A stretch of 64,000 nucleotides of DNA from Chthoniobacter sp. (GTDB lineage: Bacteria; Verrucomicrobiota; Verrucomicrobiia; Chthoniobacterales; Chthoniobacteraceae), in assembly GCA_021414005.1 (NCBI GenBank), contig JAIOPH010000027.1:310001-374000 (forward strand). The letters run 5' to 3'. Positions 1 through 8,445 of this stretch are shown in pieces. How positions within the stretch are numbered: position 1 is the stretch's first letter; each line of letters starts with the position of its first letter. The notes under the pieces are model-generated. The model ran no database searches. It was not told where the DNA came from and was given only the letters and a program-made list of their open reading frames with translations. The position numbers and the translations under genes were made by a program.

Positions 1-78
1 GTCGCCGAGAGGCAGCAGACGGACAACAGCGTCGCAGCCAGCAAACAGAATGGAGCGGTAGATTTTTTGGTGTCCATA
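1..78 (-). CDS. N-terminus of an exported protein (partial, runs off window)
   Basis: Minus-strand ATG at 78 gives MDTKKSTAPFCLLAATLLSVCCLSA, a signal-peptide-like start; truncated by the window edge. Confidence 0.5.
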
Positions 79-950
79 CTGGATTGTAGGTGTGGTTGTT
101 ATTTCTCGGACTGATGAGGGTTCGTCGGTATCAGAGAAGGTATTTTCGCCTTCACCAAAGTGCCCTCCACGCCTTCGTCGGGGCGGCAAGGAGCGATTCG
201 GGTCTGCGTCATGTAATCAGGATTTCGTGGCATGTGGGTATGGTTACTTGCGGTTCATGCCGTTGGGGCAGTCGAGGGGTATTTGTGGAATTGCTTCCAA
301 ACCGCCCCGATTTCAGCGGGCGGCACCTAGCTCCGCTTTCGATGCCGCGTCGAATGATAGTTTGCGCAGCAACTTCCCCATTTTGCGGGCAGGTTAAGTC
401 TCTGTGGGATGTCTTCGCGACTGGATACTTTCTGTACAAGTGTGAGATGATCGCGCGTAAGCGACTGGGCTCAACGCCCGCATTGAATAATCGAATACCG
501 GGCTCTGCCACGCCAATTACCTCTTCACCGTCGGCGCCCAGGATTTGATTCTGCGCCTGACCAATCGATTTCGCTCCATGCGAACAGTGCAGGAGTCCAT
601 GAAGTTTTTGCCGCGCGATGAAGACTAAGCGGCTGGACTGGTGAGAATGCTGGCGCGATACCTGAAACCGTCGGCGTGCGTTTGTGCGAGGCCAGATTGA
701 TCTTCCAACGCTAGGTCATCCGCCCCGCCGCTGATGAAACTGCTCGACGAACAGATAAGCATTCTCGCCGATTTCACCCGTCGGTCGTTCGACCAAGCCT
801 GTAATCCGTGTGCTACAGATTGTGCTACACCCGTGGATTTCTAGCCGTCGTCGGAAAAATGGAGGAAACGAGCCAAAAAGCACCGTTAACACTTGCTTCG
901 CAAGCGATCCACGCAACGCGACGAAACGCCAAGATACCGCCAAATATTCA

Positions 951-1261
951 ATGTGGATCTACGACCTCCGCACCAACCTGCATTTCACGCTCAAAGAAAA
1001 CACCCTTAAGCGGAGCGACCTCGATGATTTCGTCGCCTGCTACCACCAGAAGAACCGTCACGACCGCAAAGAAAGCGAGCGGTTCAAGTCCTTCACCTAC
1101 GAAGAGCTGACCAAGCGCGACAAGGTGAACCTCGACATCTTCTGGCTAAAAACGACGCGCTGGAGGAAAGCGCGAATCTACCAGCCTCCGAGATAATCGC
1201 CGCCGACCTCGAAGCCGCTCTGGAACAGTTCGCGGCGATTGCAGAGTATTTGAAGGGGTGA
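951..1261 (+). pseudogene. C-terminal remnant of type I restriction-modification DNA methyltransferase (HsdM), frameshifted
   Basis: MWIYDLRTNLHFTLKENTLKRSDLDDFVACYHQKNRHDRKESERFKSFTYEELTKRDKVNLDIFWLK continues after a 1-nt shift at the A-run 1148-1152 as KNDALEESANLPASEIIAADLEAALEQFAAIAEYLKG*; recalled similarity to HsdM C-termini; no methylase core present. Confidence 0.75.
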
Positions 1262-1767
1262 AGCCGCAAGGCCTTTGGACGAGCGTTGGTATTTCGGACG
1301 CCGAGTTGGAAGAGAAAGCCGACTGGATCTGCCGGGACCACCGTGGATTCCCCGCCTTTACGGTGGTGTATTTCCGCACGGCAGGGAGCTTGATCCGGTT
1401 TTCCCGATATGACTTCACGCTCGTTTCCCCGGTATTCTTCCAGGCTGTGATCGGGTTGGAAAAGATGCTGAAGCATTTTTACAGGGACGAGACGGCCGCC
1501 TTCAAAGAGTTGTTCGTGCGCGCGGTCGAGGAAGGCGTGATCGCGGACGGATCGTTTTCAAAAATCGAGCCGCTGCGGAAGAAATTCCGGGATCTTATCG
1601 ACAAGGGGCGGACGACCTGCGCCGAAAAGCTCGCCTGCCTGATCCCGGCCCTGAGAAACGAGCTCTTTCATGGGGATTATCGCCTGCACCCCGAGTTCCT
1701 GCCATTGGCCCTCCAGGTGCGAGAAGCGGTCGATGTGCTCCTAAACGCACAATCACCGAATAGCTAA
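1258..1767 (+). CDS. HEPN-like hypothetical protein coupled to the hsdM remnant
   Basis: GTG start overlaps the hsdM stop (GTGA); contains RNELFHGDY matching the Rx4-6H HEPN motif. Confidence 0.6.
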   Translation: MKPQGLWTSVGISDAELEEKADWICRDHRGFPAFTVVYFRTAGSLIRFSRYDFTLVSPVFFQAVIGLEKMLKHFYRDETAAFKELFVRAVEEGVIADGSFSKIEPLRKKFRDLIDKGRTTCAEKLACLIPALRNELFHGDYRLHPEFLPLALQVREAVDVLLNAQSPNS

Positions 1768-1873
1768 AAAAGAACCCGCGGTGAGCGGATTCCTATTTCC
1801 CGATACGCCGCACCGAACCAACCCACCCGAAGGCGGATCAGTTCAGTGCGGGCGTCAAGGATGGCAGGGCGAA

Positions 1874-2185
1874 TCACAAATTGTGATCCAGATGCCCGGG
1901 ACCGTTGCCCTCGGGGTCGGCGAGCACCGTGGTGGTGGCGGCGTTGCCGTCGCGATCCCAGCCGGTGAGCAGAAGGATCGGCAGCGCCCGGCCCTCCAGT
2001 TCCTCCCATAGGATGGCAGTGACCCGCGAGGACGTGCCGCCGTCGGTGAGTTCGATGCGACCCTCGCGGGTGCGTTCGGTTCGCACGCAGCCGGGCACGG
2101 GCAGCGTGGTGCGTTTGCCGATGATTTTGCCGAGGCCGGCGAGAGCTGGCTTCAGCTCTGCCACTGGCAGAGTGATGGGATTCAT
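1874..2185 (-). pseudogene. DNA polymerase III beta-clamp (DnaN)-like N-terminal fragment
   Basis: MNPITLPVAELKPALAGLGKIIGKRTTLPVPGCVRTERTREGRIELTDGG resembles DnaN-like N-termini; ORF is only ~103 aa and the remainder is not recognisable as clamp. Confidence 0.5.
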
Positions 2186-2277
2186 GATGGATGGTTCCTT
2201 TCTTGTTGGTGTTGAAAACACGGCGAAGGCTGGGCACGCCGTTGTCGGCACGCACGGCCCGGAAGCCGCATGGTTGG

Positions 2278-2556
2278 TTATTTTGAGCGGAGCAGGCTCC
2301 GCCCGAGTGCGGCCAGAACGGCGAAGCCGATGACCGCGAGAATGAGCGAGGCGCTCAGGGCCGCGAGGTTCGCGGCGATGGTGGCGAGTGACGCCGAAGC
2401 CGCCGCCCCTTCGAGCAGCAGCAGCACGACGGGGCCGAGGATGAGCATCGGCAGGCCAATGAGCAGCGCGAGCTTGAGGCTCACGCGCAGGACGGCGCGC
2501 AAGGTGCTGCCCGGTGAGAGCCAGAATTCGGTCCGCGCCGTCGAGTAGCGCAGCAC
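2278..2556 (-). CDS. small hydrophobic membrane protein, possibly a truncated remnant
   Basis: Two hydrophobic segments; coding-like frame extends upstream of the first ATG (LYGASALLQPVALPVIDPQLTRFSAVERAAEV...) to a stop without a clear start. Confidence 0.35.
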   Translation of the reverse strand: MLRYSTARTEFWLSPGSTLRAVLRVSLKLALLIGLPMLILGPVVLLLLEGAAASASLATIAANLAALSASLILAVIGFAVLAALGRSLLRSK

Positions 2557-2983
2557 TTCTGCCGCCCGCTCGACTGCGGAAAACCGCGTGAGCTGCGGGT
2601 CAATGACGGGCAGCGCGACCGGCTGTAGTAGCGCGCTTGCGCCATAGAGCCTCTTTGTCGGTTACGAAAACCCGCGCCGGAATCGACGCGGAGGGGAGGG
2701 CGTAGCTGGGAGCTAAACCTCTCCCCTACTTATTATTACCAGATTTCAATGTTTTTGACACTACGCAGGAATCACGACGACCTTGCCGGGCTGCGTAGGG
2801 GTGATGAGCGTCGACTTCGTCAATGCCCGGCAGTCCAGAAATGGTGCTACACTTTTTGCTACACTTTCGCGTTCTGGCTGGCGTTGGCGGTCAACTGGAG
2901 CAAATGAGGCAATAGCGTCTCTCCATCAGTTATTTAAGCGTCGCTTTTGGAACGAACTGAAACCCCCCAGAAATGGCAAAAAG

Positions 2984-3027
2984 CCGAATCCTAAGTCTGG
3001 CGCGTCTGCCAATTTCGCCACCCCGGC
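2984..3027 (-). tRNA. truncated tRNA-Leu(TAG), 5' half only
   Basis: GCCGGGGTGGCGAAATTGGCAGACGCGCCAGACTTAGGA matches tRNA-Leu acceptor 5' strand, D-arm and anticodon loop CTTAGGA; no matching T-arm or CCCCGGC 3' acceptor follows. Confidence 0.7.
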
Positions 3028-3097
3028 ATTTGCGGAAACACGGCGGACTCTCTCCCGTGCGCGGGTCTTTGTGCAAGAGCGACGCTTGGGAGTGATT

Positions 3098-3838
3098 TCA
3101 GAATCGCCCAGCCCCGCCCGGCTTTTGCGCTTCGTTGGCGAAAACTCCGGCGGCGGCTTTCACGCTGATCTTTTGGTTGCGCGCGTAGGCAGCGGCGGCG
3201 CGCTGGCGGATTTGCCCGGGCGTTTCGCCAGCGGTCCAGCCGTCGAGCGCAGCGCGCAGGATGAAGCCACCGGGATACATGAGTTGCGTGGTGGTGAGCA
3301 GCGGAATGGCGCCCGCTTTTCCCAGATGCGCGGAGAAATACTCGCGGCTCTGGCAGCACAGCACGATGGCCTGCCGTCCTGGTCCGCGGCGCATGATGGC
3401 TTCGGCGGGCAGTTCAAAATCCATCAGCCCATCGTGCCCGATGTAGGCAACGAGCGGCGTCTGCTCGCGCGGCGCTTCGCTCGCCAATGCCGAGAAAAAC
3501 GCCGTCGTGCAGGCCTTGATCGCCGAGCCGCGATAGACATTCGCGACCAGTTCCCAGCGCGCGCTTTTGTGACGGAAAACCGCGCGCTCCAGGACATCGG
3601 GCAACGGGTTCTTTTCCGTGCGGTCGAGCTTCCAGTCAGGGCTGGCGCGGAGCACGGGCTTCAGCGCCTCCGAGCAGCCCCAGTAAAGATTTGTCTCGGC
3701 GTCGTCACCGTTGCCGATTTTTTCCGGCACCGGGGCGATGCCCTGCGTGCGGTTGTCCGCCAGCGCGATGAAGACCTGCAGCCGCGCCGGCTCGGCGTGC
3801 GCAGCGAGGGTGAGGAGGAGGAAAAGGAGGGCGCGCAT
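3098..3838 (-). CDS. hypothetical exported protein
   Basis: 246 aa ORF with signal peptide MRALLFLLLTLAAHA. Confidence 0.7.
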   Translation of the reverse strand: MRALLFLLLTLAAHAEPARLQVFIALADNRTQGIAPVPEKIGNGDDAETNLYWGCSEALKPVLRASPDWKLDRTEKNPLPDVLERAVFRHKSARWELVANVYRGSAIKACTTAFFSALASEAPREQTPLVAYIGHDGLMDFELPAEAIMRRGPGRQAIVLCCQSREYFSAHLGKAGAIPLLTTTQLMYPGGFILRAALDGWTAGETPGQIRQRAAAAYARNQKISVKAAAGVFANEAQKPGGAGRF

Positions 3839-3864
3839 CGTGTGGGGAAAAACTGCCGCCCGGC

Positions 3865-5490
3865 TCAGAGTCCCAGTTCCTTTTTCGTCCGGTAGTAGCT
3901 CTCAATGATTGGTGCTTTGCTTTCCTCGAGCTTCAGGACCGGCTGCCGATCGGCCCAGATTGACAAATCGCGCGCATTGCGGTCGCGCCGGAATTGCCGC
4001 TCTCGCCAGTTTGCCTTCCAAGGTTGCGAGGGTTGAGTGCGCTCGACTTCGCGCAGGCCGAGTCGGAGATCCTCCCGCACTCTGCCTTCAGGCAGGGTTT
4101 CTGCCGCGTGGAGCAGCACCGGCCAGGCGTCAGGACCGAGGTTGAGCTGGTAGGCGATGTTAAAATTGTAGCCGTCTCCGCGCTTCGGCCCACGCTCGAC
4201 GTTGTAGCGGCAGACCCAGCCGATTACGTCGAGAAATTGCAGGACGAAGAACAGCGTGAAGGTGGTCACGGCGTTCCGCCAGATCAGCCGCGAGGCTTCG
4301 CGGCCCCGCCGCACATGCGCGCAGAGAAAAATGAAACCCAGCGCGACAAGCAGGAGGAAGCAGGCCACATACACGCGCTTCGCCGTCATCTCCTCAGTAT
4401 CGACGTAAAGTTTCAGCCGGAAAAACACCCCGGCGATGAGCACTAAATTTTGCGCGATCCACGCGAAGGCGAGCGCCTTCAATGACCGCTTCTGCGTGAT
4501 GTCGCCGGACTGCTGAAAAAGGACCGTGAGCACCACGCCGGCGAGCACCGTGGCGGTGATGAGGCTGTTCACGCCTTCGTGCAAAAACTGTTTCCCACTC
4601 ATCCCGGCGGGCACCGCGGTGTGCATCCAGAGATAGACGACATCGATGGTGTTCACGGCAAAGAAGAGCGCGTTCAGCGCAGCGAGAATCATCACGCTTT
4701 GCCAGAAGGCCACGCTGGCATCCGCGCGCCGCCATTCCTGCAGCGGCTGAGCCCACCCGCGCGGCATCACAGTGCCGTTCCGCGGGCGGATGAAAGTGAG
4801 TCCAAGCGTGGCGAGGAAGATCCAGAAAAGGAAACGCGGGACCGACAGGTCGAAGCTCGCCAGCCAGGTGAAAAATTGGGTGCCGAATCGGTCGAGATAC
4901 TCGGCAAAAATGCGGTTGCCGGAGGAAAAAATGACGACGAAAACCGCCAGCAGCAGCACGGCGGGCAGGCCGATACGAAATAGCCGTGCGAATTTCTCGA
5001 TGCGTCCGGCGGTCCCGATTTTCGATTGCGGCTGCTCATTCAGTGCCCGCACCAACCAGCCCCACCGACCCAGCGCGGACGCCCATGCCACGAACGACTC
5101 CGACCAACGCGCCCAACCCGCCGCGAGTTGGGAGTAGCAAAGCTCGCCCAACAGAATCGCGAAGAGCGCCGTAAGGACCGCGACATTGGTGAAGGAAATC
5201 TCGACGGCGGTCTGGCACGCCGAAGCGAGCAGCAGCGCGAACGGCACCAGCACCCGCGCTTTCACCGCCGCGCGCCCGCGCCGGAGCAGCATCAGCGACG
5301 CGATGACCGCGACAAAAATCGCCAGCGAAAGTCCCGGTGAAACTGCCCACAACAGAAAATCGCCCAGCACGACGATGAGACCGGTGGCGAGCAGGGTCGG
5401 CACTAAGCGCTCGCCATCGGCGAGGGCGCGCGGTTTTTCGACGGGGAGAACAGTCGCAACAGGGGACGCCGGTAGTGGAGGAGGATTCAT
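3865..5490 (-). CDS. multi-pass membrane protein, DUF4173/DUF4153-like
   Basis: 541 aa ORF with many TM segments. Confidence 0.7.
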   Translation of the reverse strand: MNPPPLPASPVATVLPVEKPRALADGERLVPTLLATGLIVVLGDFLLWAVSPGLSLAIFVAVIASLMLLRRGRAAVKARVLVPFALLLASACQTAVEISFTNVAVLTALFAILLGELCYSQLAAGWARWSESFVAWASALGRWGWLVRALNEQPQSKIGTAGRIEKFARLFRIGLPAVLLLAVFVVIFSSGNRIFAEYLDRFGTQFFTWLASFDLSVPRFLFWIFLATLGLTFIRPRNGTVMPRGWAQPLQEWRRADASVAFWQSVMILAALNALFFAVNTIDVVYLWMHTAVPAGMSGKQFLHEGVNSLITATVLAGVVLTVLFQQSGDITQKRSLKALAFAWIAQNLVLIAGVFFRLKLYVDTEEMTAKRVYVACFLLLVALGFIFLCAHVRRGREASRLIWRNAVTTFTLFFVLQFLDVIGWVCRYNVERGPKRGDGYNFNIAYQLNLGPDAWPVLLHAAETLPEGRVREDLRLGLREVERTQPSQPWKANWRERQFRRDRNARDLSIWADRQPVLKLEESKAPIIESYYRTKKELGL

Positions 5491-5596
5491 CGCGGGAAGA
5501 GCAGGCTGTCATACGACAGACCGCCCGGAATTCCGTTCATCTTCGGACCGGCCACGGGGTGCCGGTCGAGTGCGGCGCAGCGAAAGTGCCCGCCTT

Positions 5597-6232
5597 TTAT
5601 CCTTGTCCCGCCAGCGCCCGCGCCGGAACCGAAGCGATGAAGTTGCGCAGGATCGCCAGCCCGACGGCCTGGCTTTTCTCCGGGTGAAACTGCACGCCGG
5701 CGGCGCGACCGCGCGCGGCGCTGGCGGCGAAGGTTTCGCCGTAAGTCGAGCGCGCGGTGACGATAGCGCCCTCGGAGGGATCGGGGAAAAATGAATGGAC
5801 GAAATAGACGTGCGGATGTGGCGGAAGGCCGCGCCAGAGCGAATGCGCCGGGGCGGCGAGGTCGAGTTGGTTCCAGCCGATCTGCGGAACCTTGAGACCA
5901 GGCGTGGTGAAGCGCTTCACCGCGCCGCCAAAGAATCCGAAGCCGCGCACGCCGGGCGATTCTTCGCTTTCCTCGAAGAGCATCTGGTAGCCCACACAGA
6001 TGCCAAGGAAAGGCCGGTCCGCCGCGAGCCACTCGGCCAGGGGCTCCCAAAGTCTGCGGCTTTGCAATCCACGCACGCAGTCGCCAAACGCACCGACGCC
6101 CGGCAGCACGATAGCCTCCGCGGCCGCGAGCCGCGCCGGATCGCTGACGAGTTCCACGTCCGCACCCTCGCGCTTCAGCGCATTGGTCACGCTGCGGATA
6201 TTGCCGGAGCCGTAGTCGATGAGGGCGAGCAT
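5597..6232 (-). CDS. hisH: imidazole glycerol phosphate synthase subunit HisH
   Basis: IDYGSGNIRSVTNAL, LPGVGAFGDC, GICVGYQMLFE, GVQFHPEKSQ. Confidence 0.95.
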   Translation of the reverse strand: MLALIDYGSGNIRSVTNALKREGADVELVSDPARLAAAEAIVLPGVGAFGDCVRGLQSRRLWEPLAEWLAADRPFLGICVGYQMLFEESEESPGVRGFGFFGGAVKRFTTPGLKVPQIGWNQLDLAAPAHSLWRGLPPHPHVYFVHSFFPDPSEGAIVTARSTYGETFAASAARGRAAGVQFHPEKSQAVGLAILRNFIASVPARALAGQG

Positions 6233-6233
6233 G

Positions 6234-6322
6234 GGGAAAGTAAGAAGTAAGATCTAGGATTTAGGAAGTGGGGAAAGCGCGGGCGGGCAGGCACTTCTTA
6301 CTTCCCAAATTTTACTCCCTAA
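6234..6322. repeat. intergenic inverted repeat
   Basis: GGGAAAGTAAGAAGT near 6234-6248 pairs with ACTTCTTACTTCCC near 6293-6306; nested AGGATTTAGG / CCCTAAATCT. Confidence 0.6.
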
Positions 6323-6325
6323 ATC

Positions 6326-6928
6326 TCAAAGGCTGCCCTTGGTGCTCGGCACACCCTCGACCCGCGGATCGAGTTGGCAAGCCGCATCCACGGCTTTGGC
6401 GAGGCCTTTGAAGACGGCCTCGGCCATGTGATGAGCATCGCGGCCGTAGAGGATTTCGACGTGCAGATTGATGCCGGCATGGACGGAAAAGGCGCGCAGA
6501 AATTCCTCGATCAGCGTGAAGGAAAACGCCGTGCCGATGGTGGCTACGCCTTCCGGCGCGCGGTAGGCGAGGAAAGGCCGCCCGCTGAAATCCACGACGA
6601 CCCGGGCCAGCGTTTCGTCCATCGGCAGATACGCGTGGCCGTAGCGGCGGATGCCGCGCTTTTCGCCGAGCGCCTGGGCGAAGGCCTGCCCGAGCGCGAT
6701 GCCGGTGTCCTCCACGGTGTGGTGCAGATCCACCTCGATATCGCCGTCCGCCTGCACCGTGAGGTCGCAGAGGCTGTGGCGCGCGAAAAGCGTGAGCATG
6801 TGGTCGAAGAATGGGATCTTCGTCGCGATGGTGCTCGCGCCGCGTCCGTCGATGGCGAGTTCGAGGGAGATCCTCGTCTCGGTGGTGCGGCGATCGATCT
6901 GGGCTTGGCGTTTCATGGTCCGAATCAT
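6326..6928 (-). CDS. hisB: imidazoleglycerol-phosphate dehydratase
   Basis: RTTETRISLELAIDGRG, FFDHMLTLFARH, DLHHTVEDTGIALGQA, GRDAHHMAEAVFKGLAKAV. Confidence 0.95.
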   Translation of the reverse strand: MIRTMKRQAQIDRRTTETRISLELAIDGRGASTIATKIPFFDHMLTLFARHSLCDLTVQADGDIEVDLHHTVEDTGIALGQAFAQALGEKRGIRRYGHAYLPMDETLARVVVDFSGRPFLAYRAPEGVATIGTAFSFTLIEEFLRAFSVHAGINLHVEILYGRDAHHMAEAVFKGLAKAVDAACQLDPRVEGVPSTKGSL

Positions 6929-8286
6929 TCCTCAGGCTCTTGGCGGCGCTGGCGGAAATTGTTGAAAAGGTTCGCGCCGACGAGGATGAGCGCGAGCACG
7001 CCAACGATGGTGGCCGCTCCACCGATGGTCATAAAAAACGGCTTTTCCTCCGGCTCCGCAGGCTTGGCCGCGGGGGAGGCGGGCACGGCAGCGGGACCTG
7101 GCTCAGGTGTCGTTTTGACGACTGGCTTGGGCGAAGAGTTCGGCTTCGGCGTGGCGGCAATTTTTCCGCCCGGCGTCGGCGTCGCGGCGGGAGTCGCCGC
7201 CGGAGTCGCCCCGGGCACGGGCCTGGGCGTGACTTTCAACGCCGCGATCTGCGCCCGCAATTGCAGCCCAAGGTCGTTCGCGGGCCACAGCTTCAGCACT
7301 TCGGCGACCATGTCCGACGCCGCGTCCACGTTCTTGCTGGCAAACTCGGCCTGAGCCTTTTCCGCCATGTCGATGGACTCACGCATGGCCGCCACAGGCA
7401 TATCCTGGAGCCGCTTCGCCTCCGCGGGGATTTTGGTGAGGATGGCCGCGAGGCATTTGTCGCTGCTCGGCAGAAAAGGCGGCCACGTCTTCGCGGCGGT
7501 GGCCGCGGCGATGGCGGCGTCGGCCTGGGTTTGCTCGCGCTGGTAGGCGGCGATGAGTTCAGCGCGCTGGGCCGGCCCGGCCGCGGCCACGCCCTTCACG
7601 CGTTCGGCGTTGTTGATCTTCTGGTTCACGATCGCCTGCTCCACCGCCGGCTTGAGCGCGACGAGGATTTGCTGCGCAAAGGCCACGGCCTCCGGCAGGA
7701 CTTTCGCGCCGCCGAAATTCTTCTCGAGCGCTGCAAAGGCATTGAGCGCACCGATGGCGTCGCCGCTGGCGTTCGCACTTTTCATCGCGGCGAGATACTG
7801 GCTCCCGCCGATCTGAACGCGCTGCTTCACAGCGGCGGCGTGACTCAGCCAGATGCCTTCAAACTTCATCTCACCCGCGACCACGCGCTTTTTCTCCGCC
7901 TCAAATGTCTTCAAAGTCGCCTGCACCTCGGCCACATGCGCACTGTCGGGAAACTGGGCGATGAAGCTCTGGAGCGCGGCGATGATGCTGTCGTATTGCG
8001 CAGTCACATACGAGGTCTTCCCCGGCTGGAGATTCATGATCCCGCGAAAAGCCGTCTCGTCCGCCGCCACCCGATCCACCTTCACGATTTCGGTCTTGGG
8101 GATTTTCTTCTCGTCGGTGATGCCGGCAGAGATTTGGACCTGCACCGTCATCTCGGTGGCGGTTTCGCTGAGGATCTTGCCCTCGATCCGCTCGCCACTC
8201 TTGAGGGCGATGGAGTCGGCGAGCACTCCCGTCGCGAAGCTCGCGACGCAGAGCAGGAGGAGAGAAAAGCGGGACGTTGTGAGCAT
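6925..8286 (-). CDS. exported protein with Pro/Thr-rich linker and C-terminal TM segment
   Basis: Signal peptide MLTTSRFSLLLLCVASFATGVLA, PAATPAATPTP linker, C-terminal TM; 4-nt overlap with hisB start. Confidence 0.7.
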   Translation of the reverse strand: MLTTSRFSLLLLCVASFATGVLADSIALKSGERIEGKILSETATEMTVQVQISAGITDEKKIPKTEIVKVDRVAADETAFRGIMNLQPGKTSYVTAQYDSIIAALQSFIAQFPDSAHVAEVQATLKTFEAEKKRVVAGEMKFEGIWLSHAAAVKQRVQIGGSQYLAAMKSANASGDAIGALNAFAALEKNFGGAKVLPEAVAFAQQILVALKPAVEQAIVNQKINNAERVKGVAAAGPAQRAELIAAYQREQTQADAAIAAATAAKTWPPFLPSSDKCLAAILTKIPAEAKRLQDMPVAAMRESIDMAEKAQAEFASKNVDAASDMVAEVLKLWPANDLGLQLRAQIAALKVTPRPVPGATPAATPAATPTPGGKIAATPKPNSSPKPVVKTTPEPGPAAVPASPAAKPAEPEEKPFFMTIGGAATIVGVLALILVGANLFNNFRQRRQEPEE

Positions 8287-8445
8287 GAGCGCCGCCACTA
8301 AAGCAGACCAACATGACGACGCGAAGAAATTCTCCCTCCCGGCTGAAATGCAGGCGCGAGAAGTTCTGTGCGTGGATCGCACGTCACGGCTACAAATCTT
8401 CCGACGCGACAAAGCCGGGGGTTGCGGCGGGTAATGAAGTCGAAT

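Noticed and set aside
90-548. Overlapping ORFs on both strands in the first 600 bp
   Set aside because: No coding signature; several mutually incompatible frames. A short frame ending ...LRLTNRFRSMRTVQESMKFLPRDED* near 630 may be a gene relic but I could not identify it
2686-2730. GAGGGGAGGG...CCTCTCCCC inverted repeat as a terminator
   Set aside because: Short arms with a long loop and no clear T-run; too weak to call
2991-3359. 122-aa minus ORF ending GWRNWQTRQT
   Set aside because: Classic spurious translation of a tRNA-Leu 5' half
2783-3895. 370-aa plus ORF
   Set aside because: Overlaps the tRNA fragment and is antisense to an exported-protein gene with a clear signal peptide
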